Position numbers and translations under genes: made by a program. Source: Phycisphaerae bacterium (GTDB lineage Bacteria; Planctomycetota; Phycisphaerae; Phycisphaerales; SM1A02). Taken from it: DNA of 64,000 bases. Of the stretch, positions 33,748 through 45,274 are shown in pieces (positions within the stretch are counted from its first letter, which is position 1; each line of letters starts with the position of its first letter). Where the stretch lies: positions 115,116 through 179,115 of the forward strand of contig JAEUIT010000003.1 of the NCBI GenBank assembly GCA_016795035.1, given 5' to 3'. The notes beneath the pieces were generated by a model, which saw only the letters and a list, made by a program, of their open reading frames with translations, had not been told where the DNA came from and made no database searches.

Positions 33748-36084
33748 TTAGCGCCGGAACCCGCCGTGGAATCCGCCGCCGGCGAAGCGTCCGCCGAAGC
33801 CCCCTCCGAAGCCCCCACCGCGGAACGCGCTTCCTTGGCTGAAACTCCGATCCTCGCCGCCGAACCCGCGCTGTTGCCAGCTGCTGCCGCTGCTCGAATC
33901 GCCGAAGCCTCGCGACCACGAGTCGCGGTTCAGCTGCGACATGGTGTCGTGGTCCTGCCAGGTGCGCGCCGTCTCCGCGTTGCCGGCGGGCTTGTTCACC
34001 GGCTGCCAGCCCCCATCGGATCCGTTGTACTTCTCCCAGCTTCCGCCGGAGTCCTTGCGGTAGACGTTGCCGTCGTGCGACGCGTAGGTGTCGCCGCTGC
34101 CGGTCTTCGCGACGCTGGTATTGCCTGCGTGCGCCCCTTGCACCGATTGGCCCGCGGAGTCTTGCGCCCAGCCGCGCGTCACGCCGGCCGGGCCGGTCGT
34201 GTGCGCGCCTTCGGCCCAGGCGCCGTCGGAGTTCGAGACGACCGAGCCGCCCCAACTGCGATAGCCGTTCGACGCCGCCGCATGGCCCGCGTAGGTGCCG
34301 GTCCACGGGTTGTACGCCTCGCGATAGCGGGCTTCACCGCCTGGTCCGTACGCGTATCCGGCTTTGCCCCACGTGCCCGTCGTCGGGTTGTAGTAGCCGT
34401 GCCATCCGCAGCCGCCGTAGGGGCCGTACCACGCCGCGCCGCCCGAGCAGTAGCCGTAGCCATAGTGGTACCAGGCGCAGCAGCCGTAGGAGTAGTAGCA
34501 CGACGAGCAGCACCAGCAGGTGTTGTCGGCGAGGAGCGCGCCGACGGCGAGTCCCGCGCCGAACATGACGACGCCCGTCGCCGCGACGTACGAGCCCGAG
34601 TAGCCCGCGGTGTAGCCGACGACGACGGTCGTGGGCGTGACGTCGTAGACCTTCACGTACGTGCAGTTGTAGAGCGGGCACGTCGGCGGAATCGTGTAGA
34701 TGACGGCGGGCACCGACGTGCACACGGTCCACGGTCCGGTCGCGGCGGGCGCGACGAACCACACGCCCTGCTCGCAGCAGTAGTACGCGCCGTCGGCGAA
34801 GACGACCGCGCTCGACGTGTTCGTCGCGTAGGTCATCGTCGTCCCCGCGATCGGCGTGAACGACGGCTCGCCGAGGTACGAGACCGCGGGCTTCGCGTCG
34901 TCGCGATTGATCGTCGCGGTGTGCGGCACCTGCGCGAGGAGCACCGCGTTCTTCGCTTCGCTCGTGCCGGGCACCGACGCGAGGACATCGCCCATCGGAC
35001 CGTCCGCCGAAATGCGCGCGAAGTCGGCGGGCAGCGACGCCGACGCCGATGCCCATGGCCCGCTGAGCGACGACGCGCTGAACCAACGGCCCGCCGCGAG
35101 GAAGTAGAAGGTGCCGGTGCTCATCAGCTGAAACACCGGCTGCTCGGGATTGCTGACGTAGAGGAGCCCGGTGCCGGGGATCGGCGAGTACTCGGGCGCG
35201 CCGTTCGTCACGATGAGTTCGGCGGGCACGGTCGTCGCGATGACCTTCGGCGTCGTCGCCGGCGGTTGGCACGGCACGCTCGACGCGATCGAGAGCCACG
35301 TGCCGTCGGTCGGGATCGTCTCGAACGACGGGGGCGTCTCTGTTGCAGGCGTCCACGGCCCGTGGATCGGGTCGGTCGTCGTCAGCCAGCCGCTCTCATA
35401 GAGGAGGTAGTACGTCGCCGACGGGGGATCGAGGAGGAGCGGCCAGTTCGAGTTGACGGCGAAGAGCGCCTTCGACTCGGGCACCGGCTTGAACTGCGGT
35501 TCGCCCACGAAACTGAGGAGAATCGCCGGCGTGTCGCTGTAGTAGATCGGCGGGGGCGCGAGGCTGATGTCGACCGACGGCGGCGGCTTCTCGTCGTGCA
35601 TGTACGCGAGGACGCGATCGAGCGAGATGTGCAACGTGGAGCGAGCGGCAAGCATCGAGGTCACGACGTTCGCGCAGGTCGCGGCCTCGTCGGGGCTGAG
35701 GCTCGGGAAGGAGGGGGTGGCCTTCACGTTCGAGATGAGGACGAGATTGGCGTCGTGGTCGACGGTCGTCGTGCCTTCGGCGACGAGGACGCCGTAGGCC
35801 GCGCCCTTCGCGCCGGCTGGCGTGACCGCGATCGCGGCCCGGAAGCGGATCGTGCGATGGTCGTTCCACTCGTCGACCTGCGGCTGGTACATGACGACCG
35901 AGTTGCCGCCGTTCGAGAAGCTGCGCGGCCAACTCTCCGTTGCTGCCGGGTTCACGCGTTCGACGCTGCCGCCGACCTGGGCGGACGCCGTCGGAAGGGA
36001 CGCGAGCGGCCCCAACATCGAGAGTTCCACTCCCGAGAGCACCGTTGCCGAGACGACGACACACGCGATCAAGCGACACATCAT
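33748..36084 (-). CDS. Exported protein with three internal repeats and Gly/Tyr/Cys-rich tail
   Basis: The product has 778 residues and a signal peptide (LIACVVVSATVLSGVEL ... ASAQ). Residues about 30-190 form one domain. Three repeats of about 95 residues follow, each with (E/A)P.(F/Y).P(I/V)...., a Y(Y/F)L...(G)WF/L core, a GPW motif and a run to a VP...A segment. After that comes a short Cys/Trp/Tyr/Gly-rich stretch (CWCCSSCYYSYGCCAWYHYG) and long Gly/Ser/Trp-rich repeats ending in GGGFGGGFGGRFAGGGFHGGFRR. I recall comparable proteins annotated as carbohydrate-binding or autotransporter-like in other genomes, without known function. Twin ATGs at 36084/36081 follow GGAGGAACCAGC, which fixes the start. 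Confidence 0.72.
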   Translation of the reverse strand: MMCRLIACVVVSATVLSGVELSMLGPLASLPTASAQVGGSVERVNPAATESWPRSFSNGGNSVVMYQPQVDEWNDHRTIRFRAAIAVTPAGAKGAAYGVLVAEGTTTVDHDANLVLISNVKATPSFPSLSPDEAATCANVVTSMLAARSTLHISLDRVLAYMHDEKPPPSVDISLAPPPIYYSDTPAILLSFVGEPQFKPVPESKALFAVNSNWPLLLDPPSATYYLLYESGWLTTTDPIHGPWTPATETPPSFETIPTDGTWLSIASSVPCQPPATTPKVIATTVPAELIVTNGAPEYSPIPGTGLLYVSNPEQPVFQLMSTGTFYFLAAGRWFSASSLSGPWASASASLPADFARISADGPMGDVLASVPGTSEAKNAVLLAQVPHTATINRDDAKPAVSYLGEPSFTPIAGTTMTYATNTSSAVVFADGAYYCCEQGVWFVAPAATGPWTVCTSVPAVIYTIPPTCPLYNCTYVKVYDVTPTTVVVGYTAGYSGSYVAATGVVMFGAGLAVGALLADNTCWCCSSCYYSYGCCAWYHYGYGYCSGGAAWYGPYGGCGWHGYYNPTTGTWGKAGYAYGPGGEARYREAYNPWTGTYAGHAAASNGYRSWGGSVVSNSDGAWAEGAHTTGPAGVTRGWAQDSAGQSVQGAHAGNTSVAKTGSGDTYASHDGNVYRKDSGGSWEKYNGSDGGWQPVNKPAGNAETARTWQDHDTMSQLNRDSWSRGFGDSSSGSSWQQRGFGGEDRSFSQGSAFRGGGFGGGFGGRFAGGGFHGGFRR

Positions 36085-36249
36085 GCTGGTTCCTCCAGGT
36101 TGCGGCGGCCGATCGCGGGCCAGCATACTGAGGGCCCGCGCGAGGCCTACGGAAATCCGCCCGCTTGCCGTACAGTGCCGCCCGCTCGCGTCTGTCGGGA
36201 ACGAGCCGTCTTTCGGGAAACAGCCAACCGTCCCCTCCAAGGAGATTCC

Positions 36250-36660
36250 GTGCGCCGCTTCGCCCTCTCTCTCGCCCTTCTCTCCGTTGCAGCCACCGCC
36301 CTCGTCGCATGCAGCAACTCGACGAAGACCGCGGATCCCGGCGCGCCGGTGTCGCCGCAGAGTTACCTCGCGCAGATCGAGAAGGCGAAGGGGATGCAGT
36401 TCTCGAGCGACCGTGCGAAGGAGTTGAAGCGGATCGCAGGCGAGGACCTGAATCAGCCCGAGCAGTCGGCGCTCGTCGACCTCCTCCAGTCGAGCCAGAT
36501 GTTCAGCCGCGACAAGCGCGACGTCCTGATGGCCCTCATCTCGAATCCGACGACGACGCCCGCGACCTGCCAGACGATCGCCGCGAACATCTCGCAGTTC
36601 GCGATGTATCCGGAGGACGCGGACAACGTGACGCAGGCGTTGGCGCTCGTGACGAAGTGA
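36250..36660 (+). CDS. Small predicted lipoprotein
   Basis: A 136-residue protein starting with GTG 36250, which is preceded at five bases by AAGGAG. The signal (RRFALSLALLSVAATALVAC) ends in a lipobox; the mature part is helical and Gln/Asp-rich (YLAQIEKAKGMQFSSDRAKELKRI). No known family. An octamer copy (36285) encodes part of the signal peptide. The divergent gene at 36084 leaves about 165 bases for two promoters. Confidence 0.75.
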   Translation: MRRFALSLALLSVAATALVACSNSTKTADPGAPVSPQSYLAQIEKAKGMQFSSDRAKELKRIAGEDLNQPEQSALVDLLQSSQMFSRDKRDVLMALISNPTTTPATCQTIAANISQFAMYPEDADNVTQALALVTK

Positions 36661-36667
36661 AAGGAAG

Positions 36668-36799
36668 AGAATCAAGGAGTCAGGAGTTAGGAGTCAGGAG
36701 TCAGTGGGCAAGACGCGGCGGCACCGCGCGTCGGGTGCCTTCACCCTGAATCCTGAATCCTGAATCCTCAATCCTTCTTCTCGCGGCCCCCGGGCCGCG
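36668..36799. repeat. Heptamer-armed dispersed element, locus B
   Basis: The left arm is about four GGAGTCA-type heptamers (36674-36705). The core contains GTGGGCAAGACG, GGCACCGCGC and GCCTTCACC. The right arm is CCTGAAT/CCTCAAT heptamers (about 36741-36775). It closes with a hairpin CGCGGCC (36782-36788) and GGCCGCG (36793-36799) just before the ftsH stop. The reverse complement of locus C (42602-42745) shares the same order of arm, core, arm and CGCGGCC hairpin. Confidence 0.78.
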
Positions 36800-38983
<2,184 letters not shown>

Positions 38984-39205
38984 CGAGACGGGGAGGAGCG
39001 GAGTCGGGAGGCACGAGCGCACGGCGCTCGGCTACGAAACATGTCGGTGAGGGCGTCGACCGTGACCGTGGTCGGGCCAATGGTCAGCCGTCCGACGCGA
39101 ACGGATAGGGTACGCGGTCGACGGCGAAAGGCTTGCCCACCGGAGCAACTCGGGGCAAAGTCGCCGACCTTCCGCCGACCCGAACCGATCGCCCTTCGCT
39201 CGAAC

Positions 39206-39754
39206 TCACCAGGCGGATTGCATCTGATCGACCAGATCCTGCGCCAACTGCTGTGCCGCTTCGAATCGCCCGAGTTCAATCGGCTCCTGAGCCCCTCGGG
39301 AGGGAACAAACAGGGCCGACGCCACGAACCCCGAGCGGGCCACGATCGGTCGACCGGTCTTGAGGTCGCTCCACTCGAAGTCGACCGTGACCTTGAACAT
39401 CATCTCGTTGGCGAGGCCGGTCGTCGGATCGGCGCTCAACTGGGTGAGCTTGATGTCGGTGATGGTGCCGCGCAGGATCGTGTCTGCGGTATTCGCCGAC
39501 AGGATGCGATAGGGGGTCGAGACCGGGATCTTCTTGGTGAGCGCCTCGGCGAGGTCGAACTCCATCGAGCGCACGTAGGAGCGATTCTGGAAGATCTCGA
39601 CCGCGACCGACTTGATGTTCGAGGCGTAGGGATTCGTCGCCGAGTATCCCTCGCGCGGATCGGAGGCGCAGCCGCCCGCGAGAAGCGCTCCGCAGGCGAT
39701 CGCCGCGGCGGCGATGCGAGCTGCAACGTGGACAACGCGGTCAACGCACATCAT
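39206..39754 (-). CDS. LptE-like lipoprotein
   Basis: A 182-residue lipoprotein (lipobox ALLAGGC) with the LptE-type core: SVAVEIFQNRSYVRSMEFDLAEALTKKI and GTITDIKLTQLSAD, where an amphipathic strand-helix arrangement starts with a predicted beta strand. LptE plugs the LptD barrel and helps place lipopolysaccharide in the outer leaflet. The assignment rests on sequence style and on the neighbour: the ATG overlaps the stop of the BamD-like gene by four bases, making an outer-membrane assembly operon. No lptD is in the window. Confidence 0.75.
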   Translation of the reverse strand: MMCVDRVVHVAARIAAAAIACGALLAGGCASDPREGYSATNPYASNIKSVAVEIFQNRSYVRSMEFDLAEALTKKIPVSTPYRILSANTADTILRGTITDIKLTQLSADPTTGLANEMMFKVTVDFEWSDLKTGRPIVARSGFVASALFVPSRGAQEPIELGRFEAAQQLAQDLVDQMQSAW

Positions 39755-40911
39755 GGCGTGCCTCCGCCCGAGGCGGGCGCGGTCTGATCGGCCGGGGCGG
39801 CGGGGGGCGTCGGAGGAGTCGCGGTCGGCGCACTCGCCGTTGCAGGCGGCGACGCGGCCTGCGTGACCGACTCGGGGATCGTCTCCCAAGACACGCCCAG
39901 TCGCGCGGCGCGAAGCGCGCGATAGTCGGGCGCGCCGCGAATCACGCTTTGCGGGAGCTTCTCGATCACGCGCGGGATCACCCGGAGCGCGTCAAGGGTG
40001 GCCACGCTGTCGGGGTACTGCTTCACGAGGCGGCGGATGAAGAGCTCGGCGGAGATCGCGTCGTTCGCGCGCCAGTACCAGTCGGCGGTCGAGAGGAGTT
40101 TCGACGCCTCCGACTCGTAGATGCGCACGAGGATCGCTTCGGCCCCGATGTCCTGCGCGAGCGCGGGCTGCGTCACCTGCAGGTCGCGGAGGCGGCTCTT
40201 CGCCTCGATGAGTCCGGTCGCGTCGTAGTCGGGGCCCTTGAAGCCCGCGAGGTACGAGTAGATCAGGCGAAGCCGCGCCTTCGTGATGTTGGGCGACTTC
40301 GGATAGTTCTGGATGAAGAGGTCGTAGGCGTCGGCCGCGAGCATCAGTTCGCGGTTGTCGAAGTAGAAGTCGGCGAGCGTCATGCCCGCCTGTTCCGCGA
40401 GTTCCGAGCCGGGAAGGCGCTCCTGGATGCGGATCAGGAGCTCCTGCGCGTCGTCGTAGGTCGAGACGATGCGGAAGGTGCCGAAGAATCGGCGCCGCTT
40501 GCCCGCGGCGTAGAGCTTCGCGATCGTGTACTCGCGCTCGAGTGCGGCGACGAACACCTCGGAGCCCGAGTAGCGACGGGCGATTTCCTCGTAGTCGAAG
40601 AGGGCCTCGTACTCGTCGTCGAGCGCGAACTTCGCGTCGCCGCGGATGAGGAAGGCCTCGGCGCGAAGGGGGCTCAACGGACGCGCGGCGAGGAAGCGGT
40701 CGGCGAGGAGTTTCGCCCGCGACGGATCGTTGTCGAGGAGCGCGCGGCGCGCTTCAAGCAGCTGCGACTCGTCGCTCGCGGGATCGAGCTCGGCGGTCCG
40801 CGCCCAGCGGTCCGACTGATCGAGCCGGAAGCCCTCCGACTGTGCGAACGCCGACGACGAGGTCGCGAAGAGTGTGGCCGCGAGCGCGGCGACTCGAAGG
40901 GCTGCGGGCAT
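39751..40911 (-). CDS. BamD-like outer-membrane assembly protein
   Basis: A 386-residue exported protein (signal ALRVAALAATLFATSSSAFAQ) with five or more TPR units, including ARRALLDNDPSRAKLLADRFLAA, LADFYFDNRELMLAADAYDLFIQNYPKS and WRANDAISAELFIRRLVKQYPDS. The last pattern, a tail-end YPDS with preceding aromatic residues, is typical of BamD/YfiO, which holds BAM complex partners in the periplasm. It ends in a Pro/Ala-rich tail. There is no lipobox cysteine directly after the signal, unlike E. coli BamD. Translationally coupled to the downstream LptE-like gene. Confidence 0.72.
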   Translation of the reverse strand: MPAALRVAALAATLFATSSSAFAQSEGFRLDQSDRWARTAELDPASDESQLLEARRALLDNDPSRAKLLADRFLAARPLSPLRAEAFLIRGDAKFALDDEYEALFDYEEIARRYSGSEVFVAALEREYTIAKLYAAGKRRRFFGTFRIVSTYDDAQELLIRIQERLPGSELAEQAGMTLADFYFDNRELMLAADAYDLFIQNYPKSPNITKARLRLIYSYLAGFKGPDYDATGLIEAKSRLRDLQVTQPALAQDIGAEAILVRIYESEASKLLSTADWYWRANDAISAELFIRRLVKQYPDSVATLDALRVIPRVIEKLPQSVIRGAPDYRALRAARLGVSWETIPESVTQAASPPATASAPTATPPTPPAAPADQTAPASGGGTP

Positions 40912-41001
40912 GTGGGCGACGATCGTACGGTCGGCGCCCCGAGTTCGCACGAGCCCCCGCGTTGGCGGCGCAGCCTCGCTTCGGGTCCAATTCGCGCCAC
41001 G

Positions 41002-41946
41002 GTGCCCGTCCGACGCGTCGTCATCTTCTTCAATCCGATCTCGGGCACGGGACGCGGGGAATCCCTCGCGCGGGCCATCGCCGCCGCGCTTGCCGCACGG
41101 GGCCACGACGTCGCGACGGTCGCGACCCTGCGCGCCGCGCCACGCGAATGGATGCCGCCCGCGCTCGCAGGCCGCGATGCGGCGGTCGTCGTCGGCGGCG
41201 ACGGTGCGATGCGCCTCGCGGCCGAGCCCGCCGCGGAGGCCGGCGTGCCGCTCTACCACTGCCCGGCGGGCACGGAGAATCTCGTCGCTCGCTACCTCGG
41301 CTCGACGAACGACCCCGCCGGCGTCGTGGCCGCGATCGAGCGGTTGACGGTGCGCGCGATCGACCTCGGTCTCGCGTCGCTCGGCGGCGAGCGTGACGTG
41401 CCCTTCCTTCTTATGGCAAGCGCCGGGTTCGACGCCCACGTCATCCACACCCTGGCTGCCGGTCGCCGCGGCGCGATCACCCACCTTTCCTACGTCGGGC
41501 CGATCGGCCGCGCGATCCTCGCATGGCGGCCGGCCCGGGCCGTGGTTGCCGTCGACGGCGGGGCCCCACAGGACCTCGGCACCGGCGTCGTCGTCGTCGC
41601 GAACCTCCCGGCCTACGCCTTCCGCATCGATCCCGGTCGCGGCGCGCTTCCCGATGACGGCCTTCTCGACCTCGCCTTCCTTCCGTGCCGCGGCGGTCTC
41701 GGCGCCGCATGGTGGGCAGTGACGCACAAACTCCGTGCGGGGGAGGTGCCCGGCGTCGTCCGGCTTCGCGGGCAGCGGATCGACCTCCGCTTCGACCGTC
41801 CGGTCGACTGGCAGATCGATGGCGACGCCGCCGGCTCGGGCCATGGCCCGACGGATCGAGCGGTGCTGTCGCTCCGGCCCCGCGCGGTTCCGGTCGTAGT
41901 GCCTGTGACGGCTGGCGCGATCGCGGGCGGACCGGCTTCGCGCTGA
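41002..41946 (+). CDS. Diacylglycerol kinase catalytic-domain protein
   Basis: A 314-residue protein of the DagK/sphingosine-kinase fold: VVIFFNPISGTGRGESLARAI at the start, nucleotide-binding VVGGDGAMRLAAE and the family segment YHCPAGTENLVARYLG. The C-terminal beta-sandwich ends with VDWQIDGDAAG. The usual GGDGT is GGDGA. It would phosphorylate a lipid alcohol at the membrane; substrate unknown. GTG 41002 is the only plausible initiation codon near the first strand. The gene is divergent from the bamD-like operon and 96 bases before the fliL start. Confidence 0.85.
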   Translation: MPVRRVVIFFNPISGTGRGESLARAIAAALAARGHDVATVATLRAAPREWMPPALAGRDAAVVVGGDGAMRLAAEPAAEAGVPLYHCPAGTENLVARYLGSTNDPAGVVAAIERLTVRAIDLGLASLGGERDVPFLLMASAGFDAHVIHTLAAGRRGAITHLSYVGPIGRAILAWRPARAVVAVDGGAPQDLGTGVVVVANLPAYAFRIDPGRGALPDDGLLDLAFLPCRGGLGAAWWAVTHKLRAGEVPGVVRLRGQRIDLRFDRPVDWQIDGDAAGSGHGPTDRAVLSLRPRAVPVVVPVTAGAIAGGPASR

Positions 41947-42042
41947 GCTCGGCCCCTCGTGAATCGGGGTCAGGGGCGCGTCGATGGAGGTCGGCGAGGG
42001 CGAATCGTCGCCCGCGCTCGACGCACGACCGAGGAGAGACCG

Positions 42043-42600
42043 ATGTCCGACAAGAAGGACAAGCCCGCCGAAGGGGCCGCCGCGAACGACGCCAACGCCG
42101 GCAAGGACGGGGGCGGGAAGGGCGGCAGCAAGATGATGCTCATCACGGTGGTCCTCCTCGTTCTCGAGGCGGCGGTGTTCGGCGTCGTCTTCATGTTCCT
42201 CGGCAAGCCGAAGTCGGTCGAAGCCACCGAGCCGATCGTCCACAAGGATCCGGAGGAGGAGAAGATCGTCGAGATCCTCGTCCTCAACGACAAGCTGGCC
42301 AACGACCGCAGCGGCCTGACCTTCGTCTACCCGACCGAGATCTACGTCCAGGTGAAGAAGAAGGACGAGACCTGGGTGACGGAAGAGATCGAACGCTTCA
42401 AGAACGAGATCCGCGCGGACGTCGTCGCGGTCTGGCGCACCGCCGACCCGCATCACTTCCAGGAAGCGCGGCTCGAGAGCCTCACCCGCCGCATCGAAGC
42501 GCTCCTTCGGGACCGCTTCGACAAGCACAACACCGACGGCGAGCCGGTCGTCGTGAAGTGCGTGATCGTGTCGGGCACGGGCATTCGCGTGAATCGCTGA
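42043..42600 (+). CDS. fliL: Flagellar basal body-associated protein FliL
   Basis: A 185-residue protein with a short cytosolic Lys/Asp/Gly-rich start, one membrane helix (MMLITVVLLVLEAAVFGVVFMFL) and a periplasmic FliL-type domain ending in the typical helix-strand (ESLTRRIEALLRDRF ... VVVKCVIVSG). FliL surrounds the stator and supports torque. GAGGAGAGACCG precedes the ATG. It opens the flagellar cluster; the expected next gene fliM is absent and a dispersed repeat lies in its place. Confidence 0.85.
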   Translation: MSDKKDKPAEGAAANDANAGKDGGGKGGSKMMLITVVLLVLEAAVFGVVFMFLGKPKSVEATEPIVHKDPEEEKIVEILVLNDKLANDRSGLTFVYPTEIYVQVKKKDETWVTEEIERFKNEIRADVVAVWRTADPHHFQEARLESLTRRIEALLRDRFDKHNTDGEPVVVKCVIVSGTGIRVNR

Positions 42601-42601
42601 G

Positions 42602-42745
<144 letters not shown>

Positions 42746-42908
42746 GCAGCTTCCGCGCTCGTCGCGCACCCGAGTGCAAAACGAGGCACTTACCTGCGCA
42801 TTCTCTGGAGCGGATCGCCTCGCTGAACCGATCGCAAGGCCTGCAGAGGGGAGATCCGCAGGATGCCGCCGTGGACGGCGGTTGGTCGCATGCAGCATGG
42901 AGGCTGTG

Positions 42909-43424
42909 ATGCCGGATCCCGTTTCCCCCGACAGTCAAGCTCCCTCTTCGTCGGCGTCCTCGCCTGCACCGCCATCCGCGGTCGGCGGAAGCGTCTCGCC
43001 GACACCGACCGCTCCGGCGCCCGCCTCGTTCCCCGACTTCTCGCGGGCCGCGATGACGCCCGCGCCCACGGGCATCGACCTCCTGAGCGACGTGAGCCTG
43101 CAGGTTCGCGTCGAACTCGGCCGCACCCGCATGCTCGTCGAGGACGTGCTGCGGCTCGGCCCTGACTCGGTGGTCGAACTCGACAAGTCCGCCGGCGACC
43201 CGATCGACATCTACGTCAACGGTCGCCACGTCGCGCGCGGCGAAGTGCTCGTCCTCAACGAGAACTTCTGTATCCGCGTGAGCGAGATCATCGAGCCGTT
43301 CCAGGTCGACGAGATGCCGGAGGCCGGCGCCGGCCCCACCGCGACGCTCCGCGTTGCACCCGCGTCGACCGGCGCGCCCATCGGAAGCCCGGTCACGGGC
43401 CAAGTCACGAGCCAGGTCGCCTAA
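42909..43424 (+). CDS. fliN: Flagellar motor switch protein FliN
   Basis: A 171-residue protein: about 70 residues of Pro/Ala/Ser-rich linker, then the SpoA domain (LLSDVSLQVRVELGRTRMLV, LRLGPDSVVELDKSAGDPIDI, VNGRHVARGEVLVLNENFCIRVSEI). FliN forms the bottom of the C-ring with FliM and takes part in switching and export-substrate docking. GGAGG five bases before ATG 42909 decides the start; the frame is open further upstream. A Pro/Thr-rich tail follows the domain. Confidence 0.9.
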   Translation: MPDPVSPDSQAPSSSASSPAPPSAVGGSVSPTPTAPAPASFPDFSRAAMTPAPTGIDLLSDVSLQVRVELGRTRMLVEDVLRLGPDSVVELDKSAGDPIDIYVNGRHVARGEVLVLNENFCIRVSEIIEPFQVDEMPEAGAGPTATLRVAPASTGAPIGSPVTGQVTSQVA

Positions 43425-43534
43425 CACTTCTTTCACGCCGACGCCGAGCCCGAAGGATTCGGGCCCGACGCCGCCGCGCTCCGCCGCATGTCGAGGAGCG
43501 CGTCCCCCGCACCCCTGCGGGGACTCGAGGCAGG

Positions 43535-44338
43535 ATGCCACAGAACCCGAGAATTCGACGATTGGTGCGAGCCCGCCTCGCCATCGCGGCCGCGGCGGCG
43601 CTCGTGGCGACGGCCGCGGCGCATCCCGCGCCGCAAGCCCTCGACGTGCCGCCCGTCGTCACCTCGAACGACTCGCTCACCGCCAACGCGCCGCTCACCG
43701 CCGACGCGCCGGCGCCCGCGAAGCCCGCCCCGACGGCTGCAACGCCGAGTCCCGCGCCGCGCCCGATCGCGCTTCCCGCAAGCGCGAGCCGCAACGAGGA
43801 ATCGGCTGCCCGCGCCGGCAACGACGAGGCCCGGCCGATCGCGAAGCCAAGCGGCAACTTCACCGGCGACGCCATCCGCACCGGCCTCGCGCTCGTCGGC
43901 GTGCTCGTCCTGATCTTCGTCTTCCGCTGGGTGCTGCGCCGCGTCGGCGATCCGCTCGCGGCCCGCCGGCCGTCGGGTGTCGTGCAAGTCCTCTCGCGCT
44001 TCCCGCTTGCGAAGGGGCAGACGATCCTCCTCCTCGAGGTCGGCCGCCGCGTCCTCTGCGTGCACCAGTCGGCGACCGGCGCGGCCACGCTCTGCGCCTT
44101 CGACGACCTCACCGAGATCGCCGACCTCAAGGCCCGCATCGAAGCGGGCTCGAGCGAGCGCGCGGCCTTCGAGCGGCAGCTCGTCCACTCGCTCGAGCGC
44201 GAGCGGCCGGCCGTCGCCAACGCTCCGCGCGAGCTTCTCCTCGAGAGCGCCGAGACCGTCGACCTCACGAAGAGGCGCGGACGCGCGGCTGCAACGGCGA
44301 GTCGCGGCGTCGCCGGCCGCATCGGAGTCGTGGCGTGA
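43535..44338 (+). CDS. fliO: Flagellar biosynthesis protein FliO
   Basis: A 267-residue protein with a signal-anchor start, a long Ala/Pro/Asn/Glu linker, one membrane helix (IRTGLALVGVLVLIFVFRWVL) and the cytosolic FliO signature (VVQVLSRFPLAKGQTILLLEVGRRVLCV). FliO assists FliP ring assembly. The linker and the tail contain octamer copies at 43737 and 44289 and near copies at about 43791. The fliP start overlaps the stop codon (GTGA). Confidence 0.85.
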   Translation: MPQNPRIRRLVRARLAIAAAAALVATAAAHPAPQALDVPPVVTSNDSLTANAPLTADAPAPAKPAPTAATPSPAPRPIALPASASRNEESAARAGNDEARPIAKPSGNFTGDAIRTGLALVGVLVLIFVFRWVLRRVGDPLAARRPSGVVQVLSRFPLAKGQTILLLEVGRRVLCVHQSATGAATLCAFDDLTEIADLKARIEAGSSERAAFERQLVHSLERERPAVANAPRELLLESAETVDLTKRRGRAAATASRGVAGRIGVVA

Positions 44339-45138
44339 CGCCGCTCGACTCGCTCAATCCGATCGGCGTCGTCGAGGACGTCGCCAAGAACATGCCCGGG
44401 CTCAGCGGCTCGGGATTGAGCACGCAGCTCAACGTCATCCTGCTCCTCACGGTGCTCACGATCGCGCCGGGGATCCTGATCCTCTGCACGAGCTTCACCC
44501 GCATCGTGATCGTGCTGAGCCTGCTTCGACAGGCGCTCGGCACGCAAGGGCTTCCGCCGAGCCAGGTGATCGTCGGCCTCTCGCTCTTCCTGAGCGCGGT
44601 CGTGATGGCCCCGACCTTCGAGCGCATGTGGAACGAGGGCCTCGGCCCGTACGCGAAGGGCACGCAGCCCGACCAGATGCTCGCGTGGGACCGCGCGAAG
44701 GCGCCGTTGCGCGAGTTCATGATCGATCAGATCGAGACGGCGGGAAACACGTCCGCCGTCTTCATGCTGCTGAACGCGCGCGGCGTCGACACGAGCGAGC
44801 CGGAGAAGCTCTCGTGGGACCGCGACGTCGACCTCATCACGCTCATTCCCGCGTTCGTCCTCAGCGAACTCAAGGTGTCGTTCCTCATTGGCTTCCGCAT
44901 CTGGCTTCCGTTCCTCGTGATCGACATGGTCATCTCGAGCCTGCTCATCTCGATGGGCATGATGATGCTGCCGCCGGTGCTCGTCTCGATGCCGTTCAAG
45001 CTGCTGCTCTTCGTCATGGTCGACGGATGGCAGCTCATCGCCGGCTCGCTGATGGCGGGCTTCATGCGTCCCGCGCCGGTCGATGCCGTCGTGGCCAGCG
45101 TGGTCTCGCTCGTCGGAGGTCCGATGCCCTTCGCCTAG
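44335..45138 (+). CDS. fliP: Flagellar export gate protein FliP
   Basis: A 267-residue membrane protein with the FliP signature: LTIAPGILILCTSFTRIVIVLSLLRQALGTQ, ending in the helix pairs with FVLSELKVSFLIGFRIWLPFLVIDMVI and SLLISMGMMMLPPVLVSMPFKLLLFVMVDGW. FliP5Q4R1 forms the entry gate of flagellar type III export. It starts at a GTG overlapping the fliO stop. A cleavable signal peptide, common in FliP, is not obvious. Confidence 0.95.
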   Translation: MTPLDSLNPIGVVEDVAKNMPGLSGSGLSTQLNVILLLTVLTIAPGILILCTSFTRIVIVLSLLRQALGTQGLPPSQVIVGLSLFLSAVVMAPTFERMWNEGLGPYAKGTQPDQMLAWDRAKAPLREFMIDQIETAGNTSAVFMLLNARGVDTSEPEKLSWDRDVDLITLIPAFVLSELKVSFLIGFRIWLPFLVIDMVISSLLISMGMMMLPPVLVSMPFKLLLFVMVDGWQLIAGSLMAGFMRPAPVDAVVASVVSLVGGPMPFA

Positions 45139-45274
45139 CGGGCCGCTTGTCAGGGGGTGTGAGAAAGATGCGCGACGCCCGGCGACGGGCGCTTCGCGGT
45201 GCCACCTTGGAGAGGAGCCGAGCGCCCGGCGGGCGCGCCACGTCCATCGCAGCACCATTCACGCATCCACCGCC

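Noticed and set aside
43405..45258. A 617-residue minus-strand frame opposite fliO-fliP
   Set aside because: Antisense to clearly recognised flagellar genes with overlapping start and stop codons.
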